From Methanobacterium sp. SMA-27 (GTDB taxonomy: Archaea; Methanobacteriota; Methanobacteria; Methanobacteriales; Methanobacteriaceae): DNA of 64,000 nucleotides. Under the pieces are notes generated by a model. It worked only from the letters and a program-made list of their open reading frames with translations, was not told where the DNA came from and ran no database searches. Below, piece by piece: positions 49,094 to 60,313 of the stretch (within the stretch, counting starts at the first letter, position 1; each line of letters begins with the position of its first letter). The translations under genes were made by a program, and so were the position numbers. The stretch spans positions 310,001 to 374,000 of the forward strand of contig NZ_JQLY01000001.1 in the NCBI RefSeq assembly GCF_000744455.1. Direction: 5' to 3'.

Positions 49094-49457
49094 TTACCAT
49101 AATTACAAATAAATTTCATACATCAGGCATGATTTAATTTAAAATAATAAACAGGAATTGTTCAATTATTTAAAATATCTTTATTTGGAAAAACTTATCA
49201 AAATATTGCATTTACAATTTTTTCTGATATTATTAACTGAAATTTTTTAAAGATTCCTTTTAGGCATAAATTGGATATGATAATTTTATATAGATGTTGA
49301 AGGTTCATAGTAGTAAATACTATTATTATAAAAAAAGAGAATTCAAATTTACGTTTAAATTTTATCATAAATTAAATAATTTTAGATGGAATATAAAATA
49401 TTTAATTATTAAAATTGATCAATAAATTTTTTTGGAAAGAAATCTCTCGGTGAAATC
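49094..49457. other. Intergenic region before glmS
   Basis: 364 AT-rich bases with no gene seen. A TATA-like ATATAAAATA at about 49391-49400 lies 58-67 bases before the glmS ATG. Confidence 0.45.
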
Positions 49458-51233
49458 ATGTGTGGAATTGTAGCATGTATAATTAATGACGAAGCAGCGC
49501 CAGTACTTTTAGAGTGCGTTCGAAGGTTAGAATACAGAGGATATGATTCTGTTGGGCTAGCAACGCTTTCTGGAGATATATATATCAAAAAAGGCGAAGG
49601 TAAAATAGATGATGTCCAGAAAAGGTTGGATTTAACAGATATTCCGGGTAATATGGGAATAGCTCATGTTAGGTGGGCAACTCACGGACTTCCCACAGGA
49701 ATAAATGCCCATCCACAAACAGATTGTAAAAAAAGGATAGCTGTAGTTCATAATGGGATAATTGAAAATTATAAAGAATTGAAGGCTAATCTTGAAGATG
49801 AAGGTCATATATTCGCTTCAGAAACAGATACTGAAGTTTTATCACATTTAATAGAAAAGTACATGGAAATGGGAAATGGTTTGGAAGTTGCAACTAGATT
49901 AGCAACAAAGGATATTAAAGGATCCTATGCAATTGCAGTGATTTCTGCCGATGAACCAAACAAAATAATAGGCGTTAGAAAAGAAAGTCCGTTAATAGTG
50001 GGTGTGGGAGAAAAAGAATCCTTTATAGCATCAGATGTTCCTGCAATACTGGAACACACTAAAAATGTTATTTACCTAAATGATAACGAAATGGTTATAT
50101 TGCGCCCTGACGGTGTTGTAATAAAGGATATGGATGGAAATATCCTTGATAATAAAGTAAATATAATTGATTGGTCTTCCGACATGGCAGAAAAAGGTGG
50201 ATTCAAACATTTCATGCTGAAAGAAATACATGAACAGCCGGATGTTGTTAAAAATACGCTTATGGAATTTTCAGAGATTGAGAAAGTTGTTGGTAAGTTT
50301 TCTAAATTCAAAAGAATATGTTTTGTTGCTTGTGGAACATCATTCCATGCATCCCTAGTTGGAAAATATTTATTTGAAACATTATTGGGAATTCCTACAG
50401 ATGTTTTGCTATCATCGGAATTTTTATTCTCAGAAGGGGCCCTTGACAAAAATACACTGGTGATATTAATAACCCAATCTGGAGAAACTGCAGACACTTT
50501 GAAAGCTCTGAAAATAGCGAATAAAAAATCAGAAACCCTTGCAATAGTCAATGTTCTTGGAAGCACAGCTACAAGAGAAGCTAATCATGTTATTTATACT
50601 AGAGCCGGACCAGAAATAGGTGTTGCTGCCACTAAAACATATGTAAGTCAATTAGTTTCAATTTATATGCTTGTTAGTGCTATGAGTGGTAATGATAAAC
50701 TTTTAGCAGAGCTTCAAAAGGTTCCAGACTATATGAAACAGGCACTTGAAAATGAAGACCATATTATTGAGATAGCTAAGAAATATAAAGATGCAAGTGA
50801 TTTCTTTTTCATTGGAAGGGGATTTTCCTATCCTACTGCACTGGAAGGTGCATTAAAACTTAAAGAAATAACATATATACATGGTGAAGGTTATGCTGCA
50901 GGTGAGCTTAAACATGGGCCATTAGCACTTATTGATGATAATGTGCCTGTTTTAGCAGTTGTACCTCCTGGTGAAAGCCACGATAAAACTTTAAGCAATA
51001 TAGAAGAAGTAAAAGCAAGAGGTGCCCAGGTAATTGCTGTTGGTTCTTCAAAGGATGAGGTATTAAAATCTGAATCACATGACATCATGGGATTTGATGG
51101 AGATATAAGTGAAATGTTATCTCCAATACCCTATGTAGTGCCATTGCAACTCCTATCCTACTATATCAGTGTTGAAAGGGGAATAGATCCAGATAAACCA
51201 AAAAACCTTGCTAAATGTGTAACAGTAGAGTAA
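49458..51233 (+). CDS. glmS: Glutamine-fructose-6-phosphate aminotransferase
   Basis: A 591-residue enzyme. Cys2 ([11 protein letters not shown]) is the glutaminase nucleophile; [14 protein letters not shown] and [18 protein letters not shown] follow. Two SIS domains hold [16 protein letters not shown] and [18 protein letters not shown]; the end is the typical NLAKCVTVE. It makes glucosamine-6-phosphate for pseudomurein and N-glycan synthesis. The SD (GGTGAAATC) lies 6 bases before the ATG. Confidence 0.96.
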   Translation: MCGIVACIINDEAAPVLLECVRRLEYRGYDSVGLATLSGDIYIKKGEGKIDDVQKRLDLTDIPGNMGIAHVRWATHGLPTGINAHPQTDCKKRIAVVHNGIIENYKELKANLEDEGHIFASETDTEVLSHLIEKYMEMGNGLEVATRLATKDIKGSYAIAVISADEPNKIIGVRKESPLIVGVGEKESFIASDVPAILEHTKNVIYLNDNEMVILRPDGVVIKDMDGNILDNKVNIIDWSSDMAEKGGFKHFMLKEIHEQPDVVKNTLMEFSEIEKVVGKFSKFKRICFVACGTSFHASLVGKYLFETLLGIPTDVLLSSEFLFSEGALDKNTLVILITQSGETADTLKALKIANKKSETLAIVNVLGSTATREANHVIYTRAGPEIGVAATKTYVSQLVSIYMLVSAMSGNDKLLAELQKVPDYMKQALENEDHIIEIAKKYKDASDFFFIGRGFSYPTALEGALKLKEITYIHGEGYAAGELKHGPLALIDDNVPVLAVVPPGESHDKTLSNIEEVKARGAQVIAVGSSKDEVLKSESHDIMGFDGDISEMLSPIPYVVPLQLLSYYISVERGIDPDKPKNLAKCVTVE

Positions 51234-51259
51234 AACTTGGATTTAATTACTTTAAATAT

Positions 51260-51268
51260 ATTTTTTTT
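51260..51268 (+). terminator. Poly-T terminator after glmS
   Basis: A run of eight to nine T at 51260-51268, about 27 bases after the stop, without a hairpin. Confidence 0.5.
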
Positions 51269-51497
51269 ATTCTTTTCATTTATTGGATTGGGAAATAAGT
51301 TTTTTCAGTATTATTTCATATTCTGCCTAGTTGCATACAGATTAGTAAGGATATAAATGTTTTGAATAATATAACCAATATGAAGATCAGTCACGGATTA
51401 CTTAGGTTGTCCAAAGATAATTTTAACCAAATTTGTTAATTAAAAATCAAAAATATTTGAAAAATAGTATTTAAATCAAATTTTATGGTAGATTAAA

Positions 51498-51797
51498 ATG
51501 AATCCAAAGAAATCAGGAACTTTGTTTATAGTGTTGATGATAGCACTAATTGCATTTGGAACTGCTTCAGCTGCGAATGTGGCAAATGTGGGAACTAACT
51601 TATTTGATGGTTTAACCATATCAAATTTGAGTTTGACCAGTTTGAGCGGACAAGAGCAGATCACAGCTATTGGAGATCCTTCATTTGAACCTGTTTATGT
51701 TACAAAGAGGATTGTATACAATATAACCAATGAAACTCCTGTTACTCCTATAAATAATACAAATAATAGTTCTTTATCAACAAATTCCGGTAATTAA
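51498..51797 (+). CDS. Small secreted hypothetical protein
   Basis: A 99-residue protein with a signal peptide (KKSGTLFIVLMIALIAFGTASA, cleavage likely near residue 26). The mature part is Ser/Thr/Asn-rich, ending in a disordered tail (NNTNNSSLSTNSGN) with several N-x-S/T sequons suited to archaeal glycosylation. There is no SD of the usual strength before ATG. It stands alone between glmS and the XRE-cupin gene. Function unknown. Confidence 0.55.
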   Translation: MNPKKSGTLFIVLMIALIAFGTASAANVANVGTNLFDGLTISNLSLTSLSGQEQITAIGDPSFEPVYVTKRIVYNITNETPVTPINNTNNSSLSTNSGN

Positions 51798-51989
51798 TCC
51801 ATTATATTAACACTAGACTGGAACAACTCTTTTTTTCTTTGAGATTTTCGAAACTCAGTTTTATAAATGTCTAAGAATGTTTAACATAAAAAAAGATATT
51901 AAGAACATTCAAATAAAAAGGTTTGAAACATAATTTAAGTATTTATAATTATAATACATTATAAACGTGGATGTTAAAAAGGTGATTTA

Positions 51990-52562
51990 ATGTCAGATAA
52001 TCAAGTAGGAGAAAAAATACGTCAGTTAAGAGAGAGTAAAAATATTTCAATCGAAGAACTTGCAGAGAAAAGTCAGATCAGTGTAGATCTGGTTGAAAAA
52101 CTCGAAGGTAATGCAGTAATACCATCACTATCTCCATTATTAAAGATTGCGAAGGTTTTGGATGTGCGTTTAGGCACATTTTTAGACGACGCCCCACAAA
52201 CAGGCCCGGTTGTTGTTAAATCAGGTAAATCAGAAAATGTAATGAGATTTTCTGGTAAAAATAGTAATCTTAAGGACAGTACACTGGATTTTTACTCACT
52301 TGCATCTGGAAAAACCGACAGACATATGGAACCATTCTTAATTGATGTACACCCACCAGAAACAGAAGATTATCAATTATCTTCACACGAAGGTGAAGAG
52401 TTCATTTTTGTTATGAACGGTGAAATAGAAGTTCTTTATGGTAAAGAGACCTACCGGGTTTCTGAAGGGGATAGTATCTACTACGATTCTGTTGTGCCGC
52501 ATGATTTACATGCACATGGCGGTGACGCTAAAATTTTGGCTGTTGTATACACTCCTATTTAA
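51990..52562 (+). CDS. XRE-family regulator with C-terminal cupin domain
   Basis: A 190-residue protein. Residues 8-62 are a Cro/CI-type HTH ([20 protein letters not shown], then [25 protein letters not shown]). Residues 110-190 form a small cupin ([33 protein letters not shown]). AAGGTGATTTA precedes the ATG. Such regulators usually control the gene next to them; here thioesterase and acyl-CoA ligase genes follow on the same strand. Confidence 0.9.
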   Translation: MSDNQVGEKIRQLRESKNISIEELAEKSQISVDLVEKLEGNAVIPSLSPLLKIAKVLDVRLGTFLDDAPQTGPVVVKSGKSENVMRFSGKNSNLKDSTLDFYSLASGKTDRHMEPFLIDVHPPETEDYQLSSHEGEEFIFVMNGEIEVLYGKETYRVSEGDSIYYDSVVPHDLHAHGGDAKILAVVYTPI

Positions 52563-52636
52563 AGAATAAACAGTTATTAAATGAATTTGACTTTAACAGA
52601 AATATAAAAATAATAAAATATTTAAAGAGGCTTTAA

Positions 52637-53068
52637 ATGTATAAGACAGTTGTTACACCAAGATTTGGTGATATTGATGGACTTCGTCATGTTAATAATA
52701 CAGTACTTGCAATATGGTTTGAACAAGCCAGAAATCCAATATTCAGAATGTTTACACCTGATTTGGATCTGAGCTATGAGAACTGGAAACTCATAATGGT
52801 GAGAACAGAATTCGATTTTCTAAGTGAAATGTATTATGGGGAAGATGTGGAGATAAGGACATACATCCTAAAAATAGGAAATAGTTCATTTACAATGGGA
52901 CACGAAGCCTGGCAAAATGGAAATCTCAGGGTCAAGGGAGAAGCAGTGTTAGTACATTTCGATTTTATAGAGAAAAAAAGTGTACCTATCCCAGAATCGA
53001 TCAGGTCACAGTTAAATGAACATTTGATGATAGAAGATGCATGTAAAATATTTGATGATAATAAATAA
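52637..53068 (+). CDS. Hot-dog fold acyl-CoA thioesterase
   Basis: A 143-residue hot-dog thioesterase of the 4-hydroxybenzoyl-CoA type. The first strand and helix carry [24 protein letters not shown], which contains the conserved Asp and N-terminal helix. The start ATG follows AAAGAGGCTTTAA. It lies between the regulator and the acyl-CoA ligase, forming an activation-and-release pair. Confidence 0.88.
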   Translation: MYKTVVTPRFGDIDGLRHVNNTVLAIWFEQARNPIFRMFTPDLDLSYENWKLIMVRTEFDFLSEMYYGEDVEIRTYILKIGNSSFTMGHEAWQNGNLRVKGEAVLVHFDFIEKKSVPIPESIRSQLNEHLMIEDACKIFDDNK

Positions 53069-53112
53069 ATCAGATATTTACAATAATTATTAATGATTTG
53101 GGGGTTGGAGAC

Positions 53113-54771
53113 ATGCTTTTTACAGAAGATACCATAGGCGATCTGTTTGAAAAAGAGGTTAAAAATCATCCTGATAGGGATTTTATAATTTATCCTGATA
53201 GGGATCTTAGATTTACATATAAAGATTTTGATGAACGTGTCAACATGTTTGCCAAGGGCCTTTTGTCATTAGGCATAACTAAAGGAGATCATGTAGGCAT
53301 ATGGGCTAAAAACGTGCCAGACTGGCTCACTTTTATGTTTGCAACAGCCAAGATAGGAGTTGTTCTTGTTACTGTTAACACTGCATACAAAGGTCATGAA
53401 CTTGAATATGTACTTGAACAGTCGGATATGAAAGCTCTGGCAATTATAGATGGATATCAAGATGTTGATTACATAAATATTATGTATGAATTAGTTCCAG
53501 AACTCAAAACTCAGGAGAGAGGAAGTCTTAAAAGCAAAAAATTTCCATTTTTAGAACATGTAATCTATATCGGCCAGGAAAAACATAGAGGTATGTATAA
53601 CACAAATGAATTAATGCTTTTGGGTAAGCATACAGATGATTCTAAACTTCTAAAGGTTAAAAAAACAGTGAGCAATAATGATGCCGTGAATATGCAGTAC
53701 ACTTCAGGTACCACGGGATTCCCTAAGGGGGTAATGTTGACCCACAGAAATATCCTCAACAATGGATATTATATTGGTGAAAGACAAAAATTCACAGGAG
53801 AAGACAGATTATGTATCACGGTGCCATTATTCCATTGTTTTGGTATTGTATTAGCAGTCATGGCTATAATAACCCATGGGGCTACTGTGGTAATGATTGA
53901 ACTCTTTGACCCGTTAATGGTACTTGCCGCAGTGCAAAAGGAAAAATGCACAGCCCTGTATGGAGTACCAACCATGTTTATTGCAGAATTCAGCCACCCA
54001 ATGTTCGATATGTTTGACCTCTCATCACTGCGTACAGGGATCATGGCAGGTTCACCATGTCCAATCGAAGCAATGAAGAAAGTTGTTAAAGATATGAATA
54101 TGACACAGATAACTAGTGTTTACGGACTAACAGAAGGTTCACCGGGTTTTACTCAGACCAGTGTAGATGACCCTTTGGAGAAACGTGTGGAAACAGTGGG
54201 AAAACCACTGCCCAACTGTGAGGTTAAAATTGTAGACCCTGAAACAGGTGAAACACTCGTACCAAACATGACGGGTGAAATATGTTGTAAAGGTTACAAT
54301 GTAATGAAAGGATACTATAAAATGCCAGAAAAAACTAAAGAAGTTATTGATGAAGATGGATGGCTTCACAGTGGAGATCTGGCCACTTGCGACGATGAAG
54401 GATATTACTCTATTGTTGGACGGATCAAAGACATGATCATCAGAGGTGGGGAAAACATATACCCTCGTGAAATAGAGGAGTTCATTCACACAATTGATGG
54501 GGTAATGGATGTACAAGTAGTGGGCATACCCGATGAAAAGTATGGGGAAATCATTGGTGCATTTGTAATAAAAGAAAAGGAGGCACAGTTAACTGCAGAA
54601 GATATCAGAGATTATGCTGTAAACAAAATTGCACGTTACAAGGTACCTAAACATATTTTCTTCGTAGATGAGTTCCCACTCACTGCAAGTGGTAAGATTC
54701 AAAAGTTTAAATTAAGGGATCAGGCAGTTGAGTTAATAAAAATGGGAAATGAAACCGAAGATAATGTTTGA
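53113..54771 (+). CDS. AMP-binding acyl-CoA synthetase
   Basis: A 552-residue adenylate-forming ligase: [68 protein letters not shown], and the catalytic lysine in [13 protein letters not shown]. It resembles medium- or long-chain fatty acid-CoA ligases. ATG 53113 follows GGGGTTGGAG and is preferred over TTG 53098. Methanobacteriales do not grow on fatty acids, so it is an uptake, lipid-repair or side-chain activation enzyme of unknown substrate. Confidence 0.9.
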   Translation: MLFTEDTIGDLFEKEVKNHPDRDFIIYPDRDLRFTYKDFDERVNMFAKGLLSLGITKGDHVGIWAKNVPDWLTFMFATAKIGVVLVTVNTAYKGHELEYVLEQSDMKALAIIDGYQDVDYINIMYELVPELKTQERGSLKSKKFPFLEHVIYIGQEKHRGMYNTNELMLLGKHTDDSKLLKVKKTVSNNDAVNMQYTSGTTGFPKGVMLTHRNILNNGYYIGERQKFTGEDRLCITVPLFHCFGIVLAVMAIITHGATVVMIELFDPLMVLAAVQKEKCTALYGVPTMFIAEFSHPMFDMFDLSSLRTGIMAGSPCPIEAMKKVVKDMNMTQITSVYGLTEGSPGFTQTSVDDPLEKRVETVGKPLPNCEVKIVDPETGETLVPNMTGEICCKGYNVMKGYYKMPEKTKEVIDEDGWLHSGDLATCDDEGYYSIVGRIKDMIIRGGENIYPREIEEFIHTIDGVMDVQVVGIPDEKYGEIIGAFVIKEKEAQLTAEDIRDYAVNKIARYKVPKHIFFVDEFPLTASGKIQKFKLRDQAVELIKMGNETEDNV

Positions 54772-54919
54772 TGAATAAATGAGGAATAAATAGAGATTAA
54801 TTCATCCTTAAATTTATCAATATTTTTTTTCATTTTTTAACTAAAGACTTTTATTTGATTGATCATATTAGTTCTAAACTAATTTTATTTATAGAATATA
54901 TAGGGATACAGATAAAAAG

Positions 54920-57427
54920 ATGATAATTTTAAGGAAAAACAAGAAGATATTGGAAATGTTTCCAATTGGCAGTGCCAAAGGTGCTATTAACACCAGGAGA
55001 CAGCCTTTATTCTATGGTTATCTAAAGCTCAAAAGAACAGGAGATAAGGTAAGACCATATAAATTCATTGTAAAAAAGGATTCTGAAAATGAAACATTAC
55101 TTCCACCTAGCGAAGCAATTAAAATTTTAAGAAAACAGAATGTCTATATTATTGGGGAGGATCCTGAAACCGAGGAAATGTTAGATTCTCTGGATATACC
55201 ATTTAAAAGAACTCTTATGTGTAGACACTGTACTTTTGAAGGTTTTATAACATTAATACGAAGAGATTCTTCATATCATTATCATAACGAGTACATATGT
55301 AGAAAATGTGCCGAAGAAGAGATTAAAAGAGAAATGAAATCCCGTTCTTTTGACATGAGCACATTTAAGAATTTCAAAAGAATCTTGGATGAAACTGGTG
55401 ACCTTAAATTGGTTTTAACCATGTTCGATCCAAGATTTAACCCAGTAAAAAATCCTAATTTAACACTGTACGATAGAATCAGCACAGGAGATAATAAAGA
55501 TATTCCTAAGGTGAATATGGACGACCTTAAAATACCTACAGAGCTTAAAAAAATATTAAAGGGTCATGGAAAATATTTATTACCAGTTCAGGCGCTTACC
55601 TTGGATAATGGACTTCTTGAAGGTGAAAATCTCCTAGTTGTATCTGCAACAGCCAGTGGAAAAACTTTGATTGGGGAGCTTGCAGGAGTACCAAAGGCAA
55701 TGAATGGTGAAAAATTTATATTCCTAACGCCTCTTGTGGCACTTGCAAACCAGAAATACAGGGATTTTAAGAAGAAATACAAAAAACTCGGCCTGAAAGT
55801 ATCCATAAGGGTAGGAATGAGCAGGATAAATGCTAAAGAGGAACTTTCAATACATGATGAGCGTGTTAATGATGCAGAAATTGTAGTTGGGACCTATGAA
55901 GGTCTTGATTTCCTTTTGAGATCAGGAAAATCATCTGAACTTGGAAAACTTGGCACAGTTGTTGTTGACGAAATACATATGCTTGATGATGAGGAAAGGG
56001 GACCTAGATTAAAGGGTTTGATTAAAAGGTTACAGACACTTTTTCCAGATTTGCAAATAATAGGATTGTCTGCAACAATTAAAAATCAGCGTGAAATAGC
56101 AGATGACTTCAAAATGAAACTGGTTGAATATGATAGGCGTCCTGTACCGCTTGAGAGGCACCTTATCTTCGCAAGATCTGAGTATGATAAGGAGGATCTC
56201 ATGTCAAAACTTGCAAGACAGGAATACAAGAATATATCTGCAAAGGGGTTTAAGGGTCAGACCATTATATTCACAAATTCCCGGAGAAAAACACATTCAA
56301 TATCAGATTATCTGGTAAAAAGAGGTGTTAAAGCGGCAGCATATCATGCAGGATTATCTTATGCCAAGAAAAATAGAATTGAAAAGGATTTTTTGAAGCA
56401 AGAAATGTCAACTGTGGTGACAACGGCTGCACTTGCTGCAGGGGTTGATTTCCCAGCATCTCAGGTTATATTTGAAACATTAACCATGGGAAATAAATGG
56501 TTAACACCCAATGAGTTTTCACAGATGCTCGGTAGAGCAGGTAGGCCATCTTATCACGACTTGGGTAAAGTTTATCTGATCCCTGAGATAGGATTGAAGT
56601 ATGATGATGAAACAGAGGATATGCGTGCAGTTGCACTATTAGAAAGTGATGTTGAACCTATAAATGTCCACCACACAGAAGATGCGGTTGTGGAACAAGT
56701 TCTTTCTGATCTATGTTCTGGAACTGCAAGAAACATTAACACTCTCAAAATATCGTACAAAAATGAGGATATTCCAATGGATATAGATCAGACTTGTAAT
56801 CTGTTATTGGAATATGGATTGGCAGTGGAAAAAAAGGGCAGTATACTACCAACTAAATATGGACGTGCAGTTTCAATGTCCTTTTTGAATTACAACGATG
56901 CAGATTATATCAAAAAAAGCATAACATCTGCAAAGCCTACTAGGCCACTCGATATTGCAATGGGTTTACAACCGTTTGAAAATGCTTATTTATCTTCACG
57001 TGTTAGCCAAAAACTTGCACAGGCATTAAAAGCAAATATATCTTCAAGGTTATTTGCAGACTCAACACTGGATATACTGAGTTCGGGAGATGCAATTTCA
57101 AAGCTTGAACCTAAATTTCAGGAATTATTAATCAATTTACAAATGGAATTTATGGCTTGCAGATGCAAGGACAGGCCTTTTTGCAACTGTTTCCAGGAAG
57201 AACTGTCAACGAAGATGTTGAAGTATAGAATGTTGAAGTATGATCCTGCAGATATCAGTAAAAAACTTTTAAAAGATTATGGAATACATGCATATGCTGG
57301 TGATATATTCTCATGGTTGGATTCAGTAATAAGAGCTCTTGAGTCGGTTAGAAGAATTTCAAATTCTTTTAATAAGGTTAAATTGGTTAATGAATGTAAT
57401 CAACTGATTAAAAAGATAGAAAATTAA
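54920..57427 (+). CDS. Ski2-like superfamily 2 helicase (ASH-Ski2 type)
   Basis: An 835-residue helicase. An N-terminal domain with paired zinc-binding CRHC and CRKC motifs (about 99-135) precedes the helicase core: SATASGKTLIGE (Walker A), TPLVALANQKYR, VVDEIHML (DEIH), LSATI, IFTNSRRKT, AAYHAGLSY and QMLGRAGRPS. A Cys cluster (CRCKDRPFCNC) lies in the C-terminal third. This organisation fits archaeal ASH-Ski2, linked to RNA decay with aRNase J. No aRNase J gene is near. The SD is weak. Confidence 0.85.
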   Translation: MIILRKNKKILEMFPIGSAKGAINTRRQPLFYGYLKLKRTGDKVRPYKFIVKKDSENETLLPPSEAIKILRKQNVYIIGEDPETEEMLDSLDIPFKRTLMCRHCTFEGFITLIRRDSSYHYHNEYICRKCAEEEIKREMKSRSFDMSTFKNFKRILDETGDLKLVLTMFDPRFNPVKNPNLTLYDRISTGDNKDIPKVNMDDLKIPTELKKILKGHGKYLLPVQALTLDNGLLEGENLLVVSATASGKTLIGELAGVPKAMNGEKFIFLTPLVALANQKYRDFKKKYKKLGLKVSIRVGMSRINAKEELSIHDERVNDAEIVVGTYEGLDFLLRSGKSSELGKLGTVVVDEIHMLDDEERGPRLKGLIKRLQTLFPDLQIIGLSATIKNQREIADDFKMKLVEYDRRPVPLERHLIFARSEYDKEDLMSKLARQEYKNISAKGFKGQTIIFTNSRRKTHSISDYLVKRGVKAAAYHAGLSYAKKNRIEKDFLKQEMSTVVTTAALAAGVDFPASQVIFETLTMGNKWLTPNEFSQMLGRAGRPSYHDLGKVYLIPEIGLKYDDETEDMRAVALLESDVEPINVHHTEDAVVEQVLSDLCSGTARNINTLKISYKNEDIPMDIDQTCNLLLEYGLAVEKKGSILPTKYGRAVSMSFLNYNDADYIKKSITSAKPTRPLDIAMGLQPFENAYLSSRVSQKLAQALKANISSRLFADSTLDILSSGDAISKLEPKFQELLINLQMEFMACRCKDRPFCNCFQEELSTKMLKYRMLKYDPADISKKLLKDYGIHAYAGDIFSWLDSVIRALESVRRISNSFNKVKLVNECNQLIKKIEN

Positions 57428-57447
57428 TTTAATTATGGGGAATACTT

Positions 57448-58146
57448 TTATTCATCTCCCACAATTTCTTCTATATCATGGATTACATCCACTATTGCAG
57501 TTTCAAGCATTGATTCACCTAGATTCATATCAACACATACACCTAAATTTTCAACCTCTCGGGCACATTTATCAATACCACTATCTATTTTTCTAGCTTC
57601 TTCTAGGCCAACCATTCCCACTTCAGGATATTTATCGAATTCACAGTGTTCATCAAGTTTTGATGCATCTAAAAATCCTAGAAGGGCTGCAATAGAAATT
57701 TCACCAGTTCCTGCATGCGGACCTTCAATTTCAACGATCTTATTATTGAAAACAATTTTAAGCTCTGATTTTTCTTGAATAGTTTCAATAAATTCTTTAA
57801 CTGGATTGTTACCTCCATGACCATTTACAAGAACAACCCAATCAAGATCAAGACATTTTTTTGCGGATTTAAGTGTTGGTATAAGTTGTTTTTCCACCAA
57901 TACCTCGGGTTCTAAATGCTTTCCATGATCAATGAATGGATATTCTGTGGCAGCGTATAGAACACCTAGGAACTTAGCACCTGTGATTAATGAAGCCTGG
58001 AGTGCAATATAAGAGGCTATTTTGGAGTCTGTATCGATGGGAAGGGCAGCGCCATGATTTTCAAGATGAGATCCTATTGCAAGAATCCCAACCCTGTGAA
58101 CATATGGGGATTTTACATTTCCTGATTCGTATCTTAGTTCTGCTAT
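57448..58146 (-). CDS. arfB: ArfB, aminopyrimidine deformylase (apparent ATA start)
   Basis: A 232-residue creatininase-family metalloenzyme that deformylates the first GTP cyclohydrolase product in riboflavin/F420 synthesis. [53 protein letters not shown] and [17 protein letters not shown] carry the metal ligands. In frame upstream of the conserved region there is only GTT, AAA, ATA and then a TGA stop; ATA at 58146 sits 5 bases after GAGGTG. The TTG at 57900 would remove a third of the enzyme. Confidence 0.88.
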   Translation of the reverse strand: MAELRYESGNVKSPYVHRVGILAIGSHLENHGAALPIDTDSKIASYIALQASLITGAKFLGVLYAATEYPFIDHGKHLEPEVLVEKQLIPTLKSAKKCLDLDWVVLVNGHGGNNPVKEFIETIQEKSELKIVFNNKIVEIEGPHAGTGEISIAALLGFLDASKLDEHCEFDKYPEVGMVGLEEARKIDSGIDKCAREVENLGVCVDMNLGESMLETAIVDVIHDIEEIVGDE

Positions 58147-58205
58147 TTTAACACCTCAAATTTTTTTTATTCAAATCATGTACACGATTATGGAAAATCT
58201 GGGTT

Positions 58206-58682
58206 TTATATTGTTAAATCCCATATTTCATCTCCTATATGATGTATACTTTTCACTGCTTTGCCAGAGGTATTTTCAACCATTTCAGGACCAGATATAA
58301 GACTTCTACCAGTTGCAAGAGGTTTTCCGTGTGTTTCTTCTATTATAATAACCAAGTCTCCTTCTTTTATATTTGGATCAGCATCTGTAATTCCGGGAGA
58401 CATAATATCTGCTCCCTTAACAACAAATTTAACAGCTCCCATATCCACCACAACGTACCTTGACTTGATATCCAGTTCCAAAGCACCCTTGAGTGTTGGG
58501 AAAGGTTCTCCATCTATCATCATGATCATGGGATTACCATCTATCAATATGATGTCATCCATATCTGTTTCAATGATCTCAACTTTGCTTTTGGGTTTTA
58601 ATATGGTTGAATACTCCCCAAGCGTTATTTTTACTTCTTTAAGCATTTTCTTTTTAAGATGGTATCTTTTCCTTATCTTCAA
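58206..58682 (-). CDS. PUA-domain RNA-binding protein
   Basis: A 158-residue protein of the archaeal MCT-1/Tma20-like PUA group. N-terminal [21 protein letters not shown] precedes a small alpha/beta domain; the C-terminal PUA domain includes [24 protein letters not shown] and [13 protein letters not shown]. It may act in translation initiation. TTG 58682 is favoured over GTG 58694, which lies in the SD, though the spacing from GGTG is long (9 bases). Divergent from the LSm gene. Confidence 0.85.
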   Translation of the reverse strand: MKIRKRYHLKKKMLKEVKITLGEYSTILKPKSKVEIIETDMDDIILIDGNPMIMMIDGEPFPTLKGALELDIKSRYVVVDMGAVKFVVKGADIMSPGITDADPNIKEGDLVIIIEETHGKPLATGRSLISGPEMVENTSGKAVKSIHHIGDEIWDLTI

Positions 58683-58802
58683 TTTACAACACACCTTACT
58701 CTAGGTAATCTTTTTTAATCTTTAATTTAAACATTAATAGCAATATTAATATTATATTATTTAAAAACGGATACATTTAAATATAAACTGAACCAACAAT
58801 GA

Positions 58803-59066
<264 letters not shown>

Positions 59067-59127
59067 AATAACTAATCCTACTACAACTCGACTGAAATAT
59101 TTTTAAAGATCACGGAGGATACAGATA

Positions 59128-59310
59128 ATGAAAGGAACACCATCATTTGGTAAGCGTAACAAAAAAACCCATATTAGATGCAGGCGTTGTGGTAAAAACT
59201 CGTACAACGCACGTAAAAAATACTGCGCAGCATGTGGATTCGGAAGATCTGCTAAGATCAGAACTTACAACTGGCAGAATAAGAAGCTTAACGGTTTAAG
59301 GTTGACGTAA
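59128..59310 (+). CDS. rpl37e: Large-subunit ribosomal protein L37e
   Basis: A 60-residue zinc-finger ribosomal protein: [20 protein letters not shown], then CGKNSY, and [20 protein letters not shown]. All four zinc cysteines are present. The Toprim gene starts directly after its stop. Confidence 0.96.
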   Translation: MKGTPSFGKRNKKTHIRCRRCGKNSYNARKKYCAACGFGRSAKIRTYNWQNKKLNGLRLT

Positions 59311-60201
59311 ATGGATGCGATAAATCCCATTGATGTTAGGATAATTGTGGAAGGTGCTTCAGATGTGGAGATAGTTTCCAGGGCAATGCAGAACATAGCC
59401 CTTGGTGCTGAATACCATATCACCATTTCATCCATAATTCCAACAACCAACCCTGAAATAGCAAAAAAGGCAGTTCAGGGTGCGGATATTGTATTAATTG
59501 CTACTGATGTTGATGCACCAGGAAGGGAATTAGCAGAAAAGTTCAAAAAATGTCTCAAAGATCAAGTTGGACATGTTGAACGTATGAAATTTCCCTTTGG
59601 TCATGATGTGGAGTACATGGATCCTTCAATCATAAGGAAGGAGATAAAAAATGCCATCATCAGGACAGGTCTCACATCAATTGCTAATATACATAAATTC
59701 AGAGAACTTGAGGATCTATTAGTAGAATCAAGGGAGAATTTAGTAGAATTAACTAAGGAAAAAAAGGATCTGGAAATTGAAAACCAGAATCTAGGCTCCT
59801 TAAATAAAGAATTATCAGATTCAAATGAAAAGCTGGCTGATAAACTTAACATAGTTCAAGATGATTTAAGAAATGCCAAAAATAGGCATGCTGATATTAA
59901 AAACAAATATCAGTTCATAAAGTCCAAACAGCTATTTGAAAGATTTTCACTTAGTGAACTTTGGAAAGAATCGTTTGATGAGGAACTTAATGATAAAGAA
60001 CAAATTTATTTTATTTCTAATGAATTTAAACCTGAAAATATAATTATAGGTCAAGATTACATAGCAGCCGCTACTAAAGAGGATGCTAAAGAATGGTTAA
60101 AGATAATAAGGGCGGTTCTAATTTTTTACGATTCTAAGATCGAAGATCTTAAAGAAGAATTCACAGATGAAAAATTTAATCCAAACTTGCTAAAGGAATA
60201 A
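59311..60201 (+). CDS. Toprim-domain protein with coiled coil
   Basis: A 296-residue protein. Residues 9-110 form a Toprim domain ([16 protein letters not shown] with the conserved Glu; [16 protein letters not shown] with the DxD). Residues 130-205 are a long coiled coil ([20 protein letters not shown]). The C-terminal part is unrecognised. The Toprim core is complete, so nucleotidyl or nuclease-type chemistry is possible. It starts 0 bases after rpl37e. Uncharacterised in methanogens. Confidence 0.75.
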   Translation: MDAINPIDVRIIVEGASDVEIVSRAMQNIALGAEYHITISSIIPTTNPEIAKKAVQGADIVLIATDVDAPGRELAEKFKKCLKDQVGHVERMKFPFGHDVEYMDPSIIRKEIKNAIIRTGLTSIANIHKFRELEDLLVESRENLVELTKEKKDLEIENQNLGSLNKELSDSNEKLADKLNIVQDDLRNAKNRHADIKNKYQFIKSKQLFERFSLSELWKESFDEELNDKEQIYFISNEFKPENIIIGQDYIAAATKEDAKEWLKIIRAVLIFYDSKIEDLKEEFTDEKFNPNLLKE

Positions 60202-60263
60202 TTAAATATTAACGAAATGTCTATAAATCTGATTTTCAGCTTAAAAATATTTATAAATGATTT

Positions 60264-60277
60264 ATTAAGATATCTTA
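60264..60277 (+). promoter_or_regulatory. Palindrome in the purF promoter
   Basis: TATTAAGATATCT continues as a perfect 12-base palindrome TAAGATATCTTA (60266-60277). It sits directly after a TATA-like TTTATAAAT (60250-60258), at a place where a bound protein would block transcription. The same 13-mer precedes purS. A purine regulator is inferred. Confidence 0.4.
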
Positions 60278-60313
60278 GAAATTATTATCTTATAATATCA
60301 GGGAGATTTTCAA

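Noticed and set aside
57448..57900. ArfB starting at TTG 57900
   Set aside because: The open frame continues upstream with highly typical ArfB sequence, including metal ligands.
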